62,818 nt of DNA from an uncultured Collinsella sp. (GCA_905194675.1 CAJJTG010000008.1:1-62818), one strand, 5' to 3'. Shown: positions 35,948 through 45,393, numbered from the stretch's first letter. The notes: generated by a model from the letters alone, not told the origin. Program-made: numbers and translations.

Positions 35948-37666
35948 CTAAGAGCGCTTACGGCTCGCCATGGTGCCTGCGGCGATAGCGGCTGTTCCCG
36001 CAAGGACGGTTGCCACGATGGCCGCACCCGAGGTGTCGCCGGTTGCCGCGAGCACGCCGGTAGTCTTGGCTTTCGTGGCTGAAGCCGCAACGGCCTTGGT
36101 CGGCTTTGAGCCCTCAGGCTTGGGGTTCTGCTTGGACTCCGCGGGCTTGCTTTCTGCGGGCTTGGTCTCGTCGGGCTTGGGGTCTTCCGGCTTGGCTACC
36201 TCGGGAGGTGCGATGGTCGTACTTTTGGCGACTGCTTTGATATAGAGGGAGTCGACCGTGGCGTCGCCCGTGCCGATGGCTTGGCCTGCCTCGTAGATGC
36301 CGTCACGGAGCTTGCGATAGTCAATGACCTTGCCGCCTTCGGGCGTCTGGATGGCGGCGTTCTCAATCTTGATGGTGCCGATTGTCTTGCCGTCAGCGCT
36401 CATGGCACGGGCAAAGATTGCCGCTGTATCTCCTTCGGCCGTTACCTTGCTGCGGATGATCGAGATGACTGCGGGTGTGACGCCCTCGCTGGTCTGGGCG
36501 ATGATGCCGATGTTCTCGCCTTGGGGTTCGCGCCTCGTCTCGCCATCTTGGTTTTCGCTGTAGGGGATGGGGCCGTCGCCGTTCTCGACATAGCGGGCTA
36601 TGGCCTTGACAACGGAGTCGCTGATGTAGATGTGGCCGCCCTTCTCGTTGGGTCGATCGTTTCTGGTGGAGAATGCAGCCGAAACCTCGCCTTCCGCAAA
36701 CGCGTCCACGGTGGAGCCGTTCTTGACGACGATGTCGTCCTGGTAGGTGAAGAGGGCAATGGCGCCACCGTATCTGCCTTTACTTGCACGGACCGTCACG
36801 TTTGCATGATCGAGGGTGATGCCCTTGTGGGCATAGACGCCATATTCAACACCGTTTACGTTGAGGGAGGCGTTTGTGGCTGCGAGGCTGCCCTTGGCCT
36901 CGACGGCAGCGTCTTTCTCGGAGCTTGCCTCGACCGTCCCGCCACCCTTGATGGTGAGGTTCTTGTCGGTTCCAATACCCTTGTCCTCGGTAGCCCTGGC
37001 GGTGACGGCTCCGCTGTCGTCAATCGTGATATTGCCGTTTGCCCTGATGCCATCCGATGCACCCGTGGCGTTGACGTTGCCCGAACCTTTGATAGCGAGA
37101 TCACCCCCGGCATTGATGGCATCAAGCCCAGTGCTCGTGGCGTTGACGGATCCGGCTCCGTCGATGTTGATATTACCCGTGGATAGGATAGCGTCCTCAG
37201 TAGATGTCACGCTGAGCGTGCTGCCCGCGTCGCCTTGGATATTGAGCTCGGCGTTCTCATTCTTGCCATGAGAAGCCTTGATGCCTTCGATCCAGTCGGC
37301 AGTGACGATGTTGTTTCCCGAGTAATTCACGTTGAGCTTGCCTGCGGCCTGGATCTCGCCGCCGTTATAGTTGTTGAGCTTCAAGTCGTCGGCGCCGTCC
37401 CACGACCAGGTGCCGGTCTCGTTGCCCGCCGCAGTGCCGGCGTTGTATTTGGTTTCGCCGACCTTGACCCATTCCGCCGCGAGCGAGACGCTCGGCATGA
37501 GCAGCGAGCTCACCGTGAGCGCGCACACGGCGCCTACGACGATGCGGCGCGTCACGCGGCGCCAGCTGCTGTGCGCGAGTCCTATGCGACGGCGAACGTC
37601 GGGTTCGGCAACATGGGTTCCGGCGGTAGTGTCATTGCGTTTGGGGGTCGTGAACAAGGCTGCCAT
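35948..37666 (-). CDS. Secreted beta-helix protein with LAXTG sorting signal (copy A)
   Basis: The 572-residue protein has a long basic N-terminus and signal sequence (RRIVVGAVCALTVSSLL...SLAA), short repeats with periodic GNINIDGAG / GDLAIKGSG / GNITIDDSG units predicting a right-handed beta-helix (residues about 90-420), a Pro/Lys-rich spacer (KPDETKPAESKPAESKQ), and LAATGD plus a hydrophobic helix and RKRS. This sorting signal fits class E sortases, which use LAXTG. The helix region resembles Cthe_2159-type carbohydrate-binding proteins, which is tentative. Start 37666 follows GGGAG. It is a tandem paralog of 37969-39621. Confidence 0.8.
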   Translation of the reverse strand: MAALFTTPKRNDTTAGTHVAEPDVRRRIGLAHSSWRRVTRRIVVGAVCALTVSSLLMPSVSLAAEWVKVGETKYNAGTAAGNETGTWSWDGADDLKLNNYNGGEIQAAGKLNVNYSGNNIVTADWIEGIKASHGKNENAELNIQGDAGSTLSVTSTEDAILSTGNINIDGAGSVNATSTGLDAINAGGDLAIKGSGNVNATGASDGIRANGNITIDDSGAVTARATEDKGIGTDKNLTIKGGGTVEASSEKDAAVEAKGSLAATNASLNVNGVEYGVYAHKGITLDHANVTVRASKGRYGGAIALFTYQDDIVVKNGSTVDAFAEGEVSAAFSTRNDRPNEKGGHIYISDSVVKAIARYVENGDGPIPYSENQDGETRREPQGENIGIIAQTSEGVTPAVISIIRSKVTAEGDTAAIFARAMSADGKTIGTIKIENAAIQTPEGGKVIDYRKLRDGIYEAGQAIGTGDATVDSLYIKAVAKSTTIAPPEVAKPEDPKPDETKPAESKPAESKQNPKPEGSKPTKAVAASATKAKTTGVLAATGDTSGAAIVATVLAGTAAIAAGTMASRKRS

Positions 37667-37874
37667 GGTTGCTCCCGTTCTCATAGGGCCTATACGGCTA
37701 GATTCAGCATATCTGCAGGATGTAGCCGGCGGTAGTGCCGTTTGGAGGGCAAAATGTCCAAAATCCGGAAGAGGAATAAGCTGCGCACCTTCGCGTTGTC
37801 GGGCATTAATCACAAAGCGCGGAGCCGCCTGTTGCGACTCCGCTCGCGTGTGCGCCATACGAGTGCAAACAGGA

Positions 37875-37910
37875 AACGCCACCGCCGGAGGGGAGCTCGG
37901 CGGTGGCGTT
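37875..37910 (-). terminator. Terminator of beta-helix surface gene, copy B
   Basis: The stem AACGCCACCGCCG with CGGCGGTGGCGTT repeats the copy at 35855-35890, including its loop. On the minus strand TTTCC follows. Confidence 0.85.
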
Positions 37911-37968
37911 GCTAAACGGTGCGCGGACTAGGCGGCTTTAAAAGTGTCGGTTCGTGTATGAAGGGCGT

Positions 37969-39621
37969 CTATGAACGCTTGCGGCTCACCACGGCGCCCG
38001 CGGCGATGGCGGCTGTTCCCGCAAGGGCGGCTGCCACGATGGCTGCGCTCGAGGCGTCGCCGGTCGCTGCGAGTTTGCCGGCGATCTTGGCTCCCGTGAC
38101 TGCAACTGCAACGGTCTTGGTCGTCTTCGCGCTCTTAGACTTGGAACCCGGCTTGGTCTCGCCGGGCTTTTCCCCGGGTTTGGTCTCTTCGGGAGGCGCG
38201 ATGACCGTGCTCTTGGCGACAGCTTCGTTATAGGGGGAGTCGATCACAGCGTCGCCCGTGCCGATGGTTTGACCCGCCTCGTAGACGATGCCGTCGCTGA
38301 GTTCTTCCTTGTTGCGATAGTCAATGACCTTGCCGCCTTCAGGCGTCTGGATGGTGGCTCCTTCGATTTCGATGGTGCCAATCGCCTTACCATCCGCGCT
38401 CATGGCAAGGGCGAAGATTGCCGCCGTGTCTCCCTCGGCCGTGACCTTGCTGCGGAGAATCGAGATGGTCGCGGGCGTGATGCCCTCCTTGGTCCGGGCA
38501 AAGATGCCGAAGTTCACGCCCCTGCGCTCAGGGGCGATCTCGCCATCCTGGTCTCCACTGTAGTGGTCGGGGCCGTCGCCGCCGGTCTCGGCATAGCGGG
38601 CTATGGCCTTGACAACGGAGTCGCTGATGTAGATATGGCCACCCGCTTCGCCGGAGTAGAAATTACTGGTGGAGATTGCAACCGAGAACCTGCCTTCTGC
38701 GAACGCATCCACAGTCGAGCCGTTCTTGATGACGATGTCGTCCTCATCGGTGAAGAGTGCGCTGACTTCCCCGCCATCTGAGCTTGCGCGGACCGTCACG
38801 GTCGCGCCATCGAGCGTGATGCCCTTGTAGACATAGATGCCATACCCAACGCCACTTGCGTTGAGGGAAGCGTTCGTGACCGTGAGGCTGTTTTTACCGT
38901 CGATGGCGGCGTCTTCCTCGGAGCTTGCCTTGACCTGGCTGCCATCCGAGATCTCGATGTTGCCGTCGGCCCAAATCGCATTGTCTTTGATAGAGCTTGC
39001 CTCTACCTTGCCGCCGCCCTTTATGATGAGGTTCTCGTTAGCATCGATACCCTGATCCTCGGTGGCCTTGGCGGTGACGGTTCCGCTGTTGTCGATCGTG
39101 ATGTTGCCGTCGGCCCTGATGCCATCCGAATCGCCCGTGGCGTTAACGTTTCCCGAGCCCTTGATGGCGACATCGCCCCCGGCATCGATGGCATCGTGCT
39201 CGGTGCTCGTGGCGTTGACAGTGCCAGCGCCGTCGATGTTGATGTTGCCGACGGAAGTGATGGCGTCACGAGAAGATGCCACGTTGAGCGTGCTGGACGC
39301 GTCGCCCTGAATATTAAGCTCGGCGTTCTCGTTCGCGCCATCCTTAACCTTGATGCCGCGGCCGTCGTCGTTAGTGACGGTGTTGTTGCCCTCGTAGCTC
39401 ACGTTGAGCTTGCCCGCTGCCTCGATCGCGCCGCCGTTATAGCCGTTGAGCTTCATGTCGTCGGCGCCGTCCCAGGCCCAGGTGCCGGCCTCGTCGCCTG
39501 TTGCAGTGTTGTACTGAGTGCCGCCGACGTTGACCCACTCGGCCGCGAGTGAGACGCTCGGCATGAGCAGCGAGCTTGCCGTGAGCGCGCATACGGCGCC
39601 CACGACGATGCGGTGTGTCAC
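37969..39621 (-). CDS. Secreted beta-helix protein with LAXTG sorting signal (copy B)
   Basis: The 550-residue reading frame starts at a GTG (39621) giving MTHRIVVGAVCALTASSLLM, a complete signal sequence ending SLAA. It is followed by the same beta-helix repeats as copy A, a Lys/Pro/Gly-rich spacer and LAATGDASS, a hydrophobic helix and SRKRS. The homologous N-terminus of copy A continues upstream, but here it is out of frame by one base (see 39622-39731), and no ribosome site precedes the GTG. Expression is therefore doubtful. Copy B has an additional repeat (NIEISDGSQVKASSEED) relative to copy A. Confidence 0.75.
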   Translation of the reverse strand: MTHRIVVGAVCALTASSLLMPSVSLAAEWVNVGGTQYNTATGDEAGTWAWDGADDMKLNGYNGGAIEAAGKLNVSYEGNNTVTNDDGRGIKVKDGANENAELNIQGDASSTLNVASSRDAITSVGNINIDGAGTVNATSTEHDAIDAGGDVAIKGSGNVNATGDSDGIRADGNITIDNSGTVTAKATEDQGIDANENLIIKGGGKVEASSIKDNAIWADGNIEISDGSQVKASSEEDAAIDGKNSLTVTNASLNASGVGYGIYVYKGITLDGATVTVRASSDGGEVSALFTDEDDIVIKNGSTVDAFAEGRFSVAISTSNFYSGEAGGHIYISDSVVKAIARYAETGGDGPDHYSGDQDGEIAPERRGVNFGIFARTKEGITPATISILRSKVTAEGDTAAIFALAMSADGKAIGTIEIEGATIQTPEGGKVIDYRNKEELSDGIVYEAGQTIGTGDAVIDSPYNEAVAKSTVIAPPEETKPGEKPGETKPGSKSKSAKTTKTVAVAVTGAKIAGKLAATGDASSAAIVAAALAGTAAIAAGAVVSRKRS

Positions 39622-39731
39622 GCGGCGCCAGCTGCCGTGTGCGAGCAGCGTGCGACGGCGTGCGTCGGGCTCGATAAATGGGCTCCAGAGGTTTTGTCAT
39701 TGCGCTTGGGGGTCGTGAACAGGGCGGCCAT
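39622..39731 (-). pseudogene. Frameshifted 5' end of copy B
   Basis: ATG 39731 encodes MAALFTTPKRNDKTSGAHL, almost the same as the start of copy A. Near 39676 copy A has six bases (GTTGCC) where copy B has five (TTATC). After that point the homologous sequence (EPDARRRTLLAHGSWRRV) is in another frame and the ATG frame ends soon after in TGA. Confidence 0.8.
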
Positions 39732-39876
39732 GGTTGCTCCCATCCTCATAGGGCCTATGCGATTACGCCCAGCATATCTGCAGGATGTAGCCGGCGGTAG
39801 TGCCGTTTGGAGGGCAAAATGTCCAAAACTTGGGAAGCAATACATCGCGCGTCCGTGCGTTGCCTGGCTTTAAAAG

Positions 39877-39913
39877 AAAAGCGCGGAGCCGCTCGATGCG
39901 ACTCCGCGCTTTT
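39877..39913 (-). terminator. Terminator of the NCS2 permease gene
   Basis: AAAAGCGCGGAG and CTCCGCGCTTTT form a 12-pair stem; the minus strand continues into TTTTCTTTT. A degraded copy of the same hairpin lies at 37811-37845, between the two surface-protein genes. Confidence 0.88.
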
Positions 39914-39939
39914 GTGTTCTGCTTTGGCAGACTGTGCCG

Positions 39940-41250
39940 TTACGCCACGAAGAAGTAGACGAGAAAGGCAAGGGCTGCAATCCACATGAGCGGCTTGATC
40001 TTGGAGGCCTCGCCCTTAAAGAGCGCGACGATCACGTAGGCGATAAAGCCCAGGCCAATGCCGGCAGAGATGGAGTAGGTGAAGGGTACGCCGGCGACAA
40101 TCATGAACGCCGGGAAACCCTGCGACACGTCGGACCAGTCGATCTCGGAGGCCTCGCTCATCATGAGGTAGCCAACGTAGACCAGAGCACCGCAGGTGGC
40201 GGCGCTGGAAACGATGGTGACGATGGGGGAGAAGAACGCGGCGAGAATGAACAGCACGCCGGTGGTGACGGAGGTGAGGCCCGTGCGGCCACCGTCGGCG
40301 GCGCCGGAAGTGGACTCGACGAAGGTGGTGATGGAGGAGACGCCCATGAAACCGCCCACAGCAGCGGCGGCGGAGTCGACGATCAGGATCTCCTTGATAT
40401 TCTCGACGTTGCCGTCGTCGGTGAGGAACTCGCCCTGCTTGGCCACGGCCATCGCGGTGCCCATGGTGTCGAAGAAGTCACTCATGAGCAGCGAGAACGA
40501 GATGACGAGGAGCGTGGGGTCGGTAAGGACCTTGACGATGGCGGGCACGCCGCCGGCGTCGGCGATGGGGCCGCCGATGCTCGAGAAGTCGAGCGGGGCG
40601 ATGATGCCGGTCGGAGCCTGGGTCACACCCAGGGGGATACCGGCGATAACGGCGACGATGATGCCGATGAGCAGCGAGCCGGGGACGTTGCGGCAGGCGA
40701 GGGCGACCGTCACCAGGATGGAGATGATGCCGACGATGAAGGTGGGGGAGGTGATGTCGCCCAGACCGACGAGTGTACCGGCGCCAGCGGTGATAATGCC
40801 GGCATCGCACAGGCCAATCATGGCGATGAACAGGCCCAGACCCACCGAGATGGCGTGACGCAGGACAACCGGGATGGCGTCCATGATGGCCTCGCGCAGG
40901 CCACAAAGCACGAGCAGCAAGATGACGACGCCCTCAAGGAAGATGACGCTCATGGCCACGTGCCAGTCACCGCCGCAGACGGTGGTGGTGATTCCAGCGA
41001 TCATCGCGTTGACGCCTAAGCCCGACGCGCAGGCGAGCGGGCGGTTGGCGAAGATGCCCATGCAGATGGTCATGATGCCGGCGCCCAGGCAGGTGGCGCA
41101 GGCGAGCGCTCCCGCATCGATGCCAGCGCCCGAGAGCACCGCGGGGTTGACGGCGATGATGTAGGCCATCGCCAGGAATGTTGTCAGTCCAGCGCGGAGT
41201 TCGGTCCCGATTGTGGACTTGCGCTCACTGACGTGAAATAGTTCGTCCAT
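39940..41250 (-). CDS. NCS2 purine permease (AzgA/PbuG-like)
   Basis: The 436-residue membrane protein starts MDELFHVSERKSTIGTELRA, then GLTTFLAMAYIIAVNP, the usual AzgA-type opening for adenine, guanine and hypoxanthine uptake. FFDTMGTAMAVAKQGEFL and STSGAADGGRTGLTSVTTG contain the TM8 and TM10 substrate motifs. Start 41250 follows AAAGGG. No purine riboswitch was found in its short leader. Confidence 0.9.
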   Translation of the reverse strand: MDELFHVSERKSTIGTELRAGLTTFLAMAYIIAVNPAVLSGAGIDAGALACATCLGAGIMTICMGIFANRPLACASGLGVNAMIAGITTTVCGGDWHVAMSVIFLEGVVILLLVLCGLREAIMDAIPVVLRHAISVGLGLFIAMIGLCDAGIITAGAGTLVGLGDITSPTFIVGIISILVTVALACRNVPGSLLIGIIVAVIAGIPLGVTQAPTGIIAPLDFSSIGGPIADAGGVPAIVKVLTDPTLLVISFSLLMSDFFDTMGTAMAVAKQGEFLTDDGNVENIKEILIVDSAAAAVGGFMGVSSITTFVESTSGAADGGRTGLTSVTTGVLFILAAFFSPIVTIVSSAATCGALVYVGYLMMSEASEIDWSDVSQGFPAFMIVAGVPFTYSISAGIGLGFIAYVIVALFKGEASKIKPLMWIAALAFLVYFFVA

Positions 41251-41443
41251 GCATACCCTTTCCTTGTTCGGCCCCGAGTTTAGGCCGATTGACACGAACT
41301 CACCCACTATATCGCCTTTGTGAAGTTGGTGTTCCTCACATGTTGATGTTCGGCGGTTTGTAACGGACGGGCGGTATCTTTCGCATGAAATTGTGTAGGT
41401 ACCGTATACTTAAGCGGTTACAACGACCCCTATGGAGGAACGT

Positions 41444-41863
41444 ATGATTAAAGAGCTCTGCCGCGACGAGGCTATCCTGTCTCAGCGTTGCGAGGTTGCG
41501 ACTGTCGAGGACGAGTCGGTCGCTCAGGATCTGATTGATACCATCAAGTCGCTCGATGATGCCGGCTGCTTGGCCGCCAACCAGATCGGCGTCACCAAGA
41601 AGGTCTGCGTCTATCTGGACGACGCCGGCGAGCCCCACGTACTCTACAACCCCCGTCTGGTGTTTGGCCTGGGCGCCAGCAAGATGGAGGAGAGCTGCCT
41701 GACGCACGAGGAGGTCACCAAGTCCACGCGCTATATCAAGTGCAAGGTTGCTTATGACGTGATCGTTGACGGCAAGATGCGCGAGCGCAAGCAGGACTTC
41801 GTCGGCTTCGAGGCGCAGATGGTCCAGCATATGATCGATCACTGTCTTGGAAAGTTGGTCTAA
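41444..41863 (+). CDS. Peptide deformylase-like protein without the catalytic Glu
   Basis: The 139-residue protein aligns to short deformylases: GCLAANQIG (motif 1, Gln kept at 47), EESCL (motif 2, metal Cys kept) and QHMIDH (motif 3). Motif 3 is normally QHExDH; the Glu that acts as general acid/base is Met130 here, so it is probably inactive as a deformylase, or a divergent subfamily. The other short deformylase (55390) keeps that Glu. Start 41444 follows GGAGG. Ends at its own terminator. Confidence 0.8.
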   Translation: MIKELCRDEAILSQRCEVATVEDESVAQDLIDTIKSLDDAGCLAANQIGVTKKVCVYLDDAGEPHVLYNPRLVFGLGASKMEESCLTHEEVTKSTRYIKCKVAYDVIVDGKMRERKQDFVGFEAQMVQHMIDHCLGKLV

Positions 41864-41897
41864 GGGGACCAAAGCACCACACTTCGTCTCTTATGGT

Positions 41898-41931
41898 CCG
41901 GGCGTGACATTGTTGTCATGTCCGGGCTTTT
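41898..41931 (+). terminator. Terminator of the deformylase-like gene
   Basis: CCGGGCGTGACA and TGTCATGTCCGG form a 12-pair stem with two G-U pairs, followed by GCTTTTGTG. Confidence 0.75.
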
Positions 41932-41994
41932 GTGTTTAGCGCCTTTTTGTTTGGTGACAATAACCTTAGCAGGAACGTAAAGCTAGGAGGCGCT

Positions 41995-42960
41995 ATGTGT
42001 ACGAGCATTCGATTTACCGATAATTCTGGCCACATGTATCTAGGCCGCAACCTCGACTGGAGCTTTGACTACGGCCAACAGGTTCGCGTGATGCCGCGCG
42101 GGTTCCACATTCCGTATTCGTTTATCGACGACGCGACAGCGGCACACGCGGTGATCGGTATGTGCATCGATTACAAGAACTATCCCATGTTTTTCGATTG
42201 CGGTAACGATGCGGGTCTGGCTGTGGCGGGGCTCAACTTTCCCGGTTATGCCGAGTATGCCAAGGGGCCGGTTGATGGAAAGACCAATATCGCGGCCTAT
42301 GAGTTTCCCCTGTGGGTGGCAGCGACGTTCTCGACGGTCGATGAGGTCGAGGCCGCGCTGCGCGACACGGTGATTGTCGCTAAATCTGCCGGAGAGGGGC
42401 TGGGCGTGTCGCTGCTCCATTGGATTATCGGCGACAGCCAGCGCAGCATCGTGGTCGAGATGATGGCTGACGGCCTGCATGTATACGACGATCCGGTCGA
42501 CACCCTTGCCAACCAGCCGACCTTCCCGTGGCACATGGAAAACCTGCGCACCTATATCACCGCCACAAGCGATTTTCCGCAGACGGCGACATGGCGTGGC
42601 GCCGAGCTTAAGCCCTATGGAGCCGGTGCCGGCATGCGCGGCATTCCGGGCGATTGCTATTCGCCGAGCCGTTTTGTAAAGGCGGCGTACCTCAATGCCA
42701 ATTACCCGCAAAAGGAGAGCGAGACCGAAAACGTCGTTCGCATGTTCCGCTCGCTCGAGGGCGTGGTGATGATCGAGGGAGCGTCCAGGATGGGCGATGG
42801 CAAGTTCGAGAAGACTATCTACACCGGATGCTTTAGCGCGCGCACGGGCAATTATTACTACGCGATGTATGGGGATCCGTCGATTCGCTACGTGAGCCTG
42901 ATGGATGCCGAGGGCGCGAGCCCCGATAGGCTCGTGGTTCCCGAGCCGCGCCGTTCGTAG
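41995..42960 (+). CDS. Choloylglycine hydrolase family protein (bile salt hydrolase/penicillin V acylase)
   Basis: This 321-residue Ntn-hydrolase has Cys2 directly after Met1, so Met removal exposes the nucleophile. Arg18 and Asp21 (GRNLDW), Asn81 (LNFPGY), Asn173 (ANQPTF) and Arg226 (PSRFVKAAY) match the catalytic set of bile salt hydrolases. No signal peptide is present, as usual for Gram-positive BSH. It would cleave the amide bond of conjugated bile acids; penicillin V acylase activity cannot be excluded, since NQPTF differs from the NNPTF common in true BSH. RBS AGGAGG. Confidence 0.9.
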   Translation: MCTSIRFTDNSGHMYLGRNLDWSFDYGQQVRVMPRGFHIPYSFIDDATAAHAVIGMCIDYKNYPMFFDCGNDAGLAVAGLNFPGYAEYAKGPVDGKTNIAAYEFPLWVAATFSTVDEVEAALRDTVIVAKSAGEGLGVSLLHWIIGDSQRSIVVEMMADGLHVYDDPVDTLANQPTFPWHMENLRTYITATSDFPQTATWRGAELKPYGAGAGMRGIPGDCYSPSRFVKAAYLNANYPQKESETENVVRMFRSLEGVVMIEGASRMGDGKFEKTIYTGCFSARTGNYYYAMYGDPSIRYVSLMDAEGASPDRLVVPEPRRS

Positions 42961-42983
42961 TTCACTGGTCCGTTGCGACATAA

Positions 42984-43019
42984 AACGGCCTCGCACCTCC
43001 TATGAGATGCGAGGCCGTT
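42984..43019. terminator. Terminator between the BSH-family gene and kup
   Basis: AACGGCCTCGCA and TGCGAGGCCGTT form a perfect 12-pair stem. The minus strand continues TTTTATG, so it mainly serves kup. Confidence 0.8.
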
Positions 43020-43041
43020 GTCGTCAATGGCTGGTGGCGTG

Positions 43042-45270
43042 TTAGAAGTTGGCGTCGTTGAACTGGGTGCTCTCGAGTCCGTCGAGTTGCTGTTCGGGCG
43101 TATCGGCGACGCTCTCGAGCAGCTCGGTGGGATCGACGTTCATGCTCTTGCCGGCCTCGTTGCCGTTGACCAAGTCGTCCGAGAAGATGTCGACCTCCAT
43201 TTCCTCGGCCTCTTCGATCTGAACCTCGAGCGGCACCTGGGTGCGCACAAGTTTGACGGCCGGGCGCATGCGGGCAAAGAGCGGTACGTACTCAATGATG
43301 ATGGCCGAGTTCTCGAGACCGTACCAGCGTGCCGGGCTTCCGCAGGCGCGGCGGACGGCGTACTTGATGGCCATCACGCGGTGGTCGTTGCGGTTGATGT
43401 CCGTTTCGGGGGCAAGCATCTTGCGCAGCATGCAAAAGCGGAAGTCGCCCACGTTGCCGCGTGTCTCGTAGATGGAGTAGGTGTGATGCTGCGGCGGCAG
43501 CTCGCCCGATGCCATCAAGTCGCCGACGATCTGGCGCAGATAGGCGTTGATGCGCTGGTTGACCTTAAAGCCCAGGTCCAGGCGTACGCGGAACAAAAAG
43601 TCCGTGCCAAAGGTCTCGACGGAATACTCGTGCGTATAGGGTTCATCGGTAACGTGCACGTTGATGAACCAGTATGCCTTGGCGCGCTTGGGATGTTTGT
43701 CCAGGATGGAATAGAGCACGTCGCGGTCGAGCGTGAGCGGGTCGGGGCTGTTGGTGAGGAACACCAGATTGTCGGCGAGCACGGGGTAGGTCTCGTCGTT
43801 GCGCAGGCGGTTGAGCTGATCGATGTACTTGGAGACGGGCAGCAGGATCGTCTGCGTGCGCTCGATGGCGGTGCCGCGGCGCCACACGTACATAAGGCCA
43901 AACAGCAGCGAGGCCAGGAAGATCATCACATAGCCGCCGTCAAAGAACATGGTGAGGCACGAGGCAAAGAAGCAGAGCTCGATGGCGCCAAAAAGCAGGG
44001 CAAAGACGCAGGCGCCCAGCTTGTGCTTGAGGATGCCGGCGATATAGCTCGTCAAAAGCGTCGTGGTCATGAGCATAGTCACGGTGATGGCGAGGCCGTA
44101 GGCGCTCTCCATGCGCTCGGAGTTTTGGAACAGCAGCACGATGAAGATACAGCCGACCCACATGATGTTGTTGACGAGCGGAATATAGAGTTGACCCTTG
44201 GTGTCGCTGGGGTAGTGGATGCGCAGATGCGGCATAAGGTTGAGACGCGTGGCCTCGGATACCAGCGAGAACGAGCCGCTGATAAGCGCCTGCGAGGCGA
44301 TGATGGCCGCTACGGCCGATAGCACGATGGCAAAGGGGCGCAGGGGCTCGGGAAGCATCATGTAGAACGGGTTGACGATGTCCATCGCGAGCATCTGGGG
44401 ATTGGAGTTGTTGGCGAGCAGCCAAGCGCCCTGACCCAGATAGTTAAGGATGAGGGCCGCCTTTACGAACGGCCAGGATGCGTAAATGTTAGCCTTGCCC
44501 ACGTGACCCATGTCCGAATAGAGCGCCTCGGCGCCGGTCGTCGACAGGAAGACGAAGCCGAGCACCATGATGCCCGAGTGGTTGATGGGCGAGAACAGGA
44601 ACATGATGCCGCGGATGGGGTTGAGTGCGCGCAAGATGGACAGGTTGCCGAGCATGTTGAACAGGCCGGCGCCCGCCAGGAACAGGAACCATAGCGTCAT
44701 GAGCGGGCCGAAGAGCTTGCCGATTGACGAGGTGCCGGCGCGCTGCATGGCAAATAGGCCGCAGATAATGATGATGGTAATAATGATGACGTTGGTCTGG
44801 CCGTCGCCCAATAGCGCGTGGCCCCACTCGATGGTGCGCAGACCCTCGATGGCTGTGGTGACCGTGACGGCGGGGGTGAGGATGCCGTCGGCAAGCAGCG
44901 CCGCACCGCCGATCATGGCGGGAAGGATCAGCCACGGCGCCACTTTGCGTACGAGACTGAACAGGGCGAAGATACCGCCCTCGTTGTGGTTGTCGGCCCT
45001 CATGGCGATTAGCACGTACTTGACCGTGGTTACGAGCGTCATGGTCCAGATGACGAGCGAAAGCGCGCCCAGGATCATGTCCTCGCTGACGGTACCGATG
45101 CCGCCGTTGTTGGCGACGATTGATTTCATGGTGTACATAGGGCTCGTGCCGATGTCGCCATAGACGACGCCGAGCGTTACGAGCAACATACCAGCAGAAA
45201 GGGGAATGGCTCCATGCCCGCTCTGTCCGTGCTGGTCTTGGAGGTTTGCCTCCAGTTTGTTGTGTGCCAC
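43042..45270 (-). CDS. kup: KUP family potassium uptake protein
   Basis: The 742-residue protein has about 12 membrane helices, then a long cytoplasmic tail (from about residue 480). Family motifs GVVYGDIGTSPMYTMKSI and GALSLVIWTMTLV are at the N-terminus. It imports K+ with protons. The tail ends acidic (EEAEEMEVDIFSDD). The GTG at 45270 is preferred because AAGGGAG lies five bases upstream; ATG 45288 adds six residues. No c-di-AMP riboswitch was recognised in the leader. Confidence 0.93.
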   Translation of the reverse strand: MAHNKLEANLQDQHGQSGHGAIPLSAGMLLVTLGVVYGDIGTSPMYTMKSIVANNGGIGTVSEDMILGALSLVIWTMTLVTTVKYVLIAMRADNHNEGGIFALFSLVRKVAPWLILPAMIGGAALLADGILTPAVTVTTAIEGLRTIEWGHALLGDGQTNVIIITIIIICGLFAMQRAGTSSIGKLFGPLMTLWFLFLAGAGLFNMLGNLSILRALNPIRGIMFLFSPINHSGIMVLGFVFLSTTGAEALYSDMGHVGKANIYASWPFVKAALILNYLGQGAWLLANNSNPQMLAMDIVNPFYMMLPEPLRPFAIVLSAVAAIIASQALISGSFSLVSEATRLNLMPHLRIHYPSDTKGQLYIPLVNNIMWVGCIFIVLLFQNSERMESAYGLAITVTMLMTTTLLTSYIAGILKHKLGACVFALLFGAIELCFFASCLTMFFDGGYVMIFLASLLFGLMYVWRRGTAIERTQTILLPVSKYIDQLNRLRNDETYPVLADNLVFLTNSPDPLTLDRDVLYSILDKHPKRAKAYWFINVHVTDEPYTHEYSVETFGTDFLFRVRLDLGFKVNQRINAYLRQIVGDLMASGELPPQHHTYSIYETRGNVGDFRFCMLRKMLAPETDINRNDHRVMAIKYAVRRACGSPARWYGLENSAIIIEYVPLFARMRPAVKLVRTQVPLEVQIEEAEEMEVDIFSDDLVNGNEAGKSMNVDPTELLESVADTPEQQLDGLESTQFNDANF

Positions 45271-45369
45271 GTGGACTCCCTTAGACATCCGGTTATCTGT
45301 CTAGGACAAAAAACTTTATGCCGTCTTTATACATACAAGAGCAGTTTGGCACATCGGGTTATTTTAGAC

Positions 45370-45393
45370 AATAATCCTCAGCTGGGGATTATT
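45370..45393. repeat. Hairpin between kup and the second EamA gene
   Basis: AATAATCC and GGATTATT are perfect eight-base arms around TCAGCTGG. It may terminate the EamA transcript; its GGGGATTAT core is shared with the hairpin at 58755. Confidence 0.45.
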
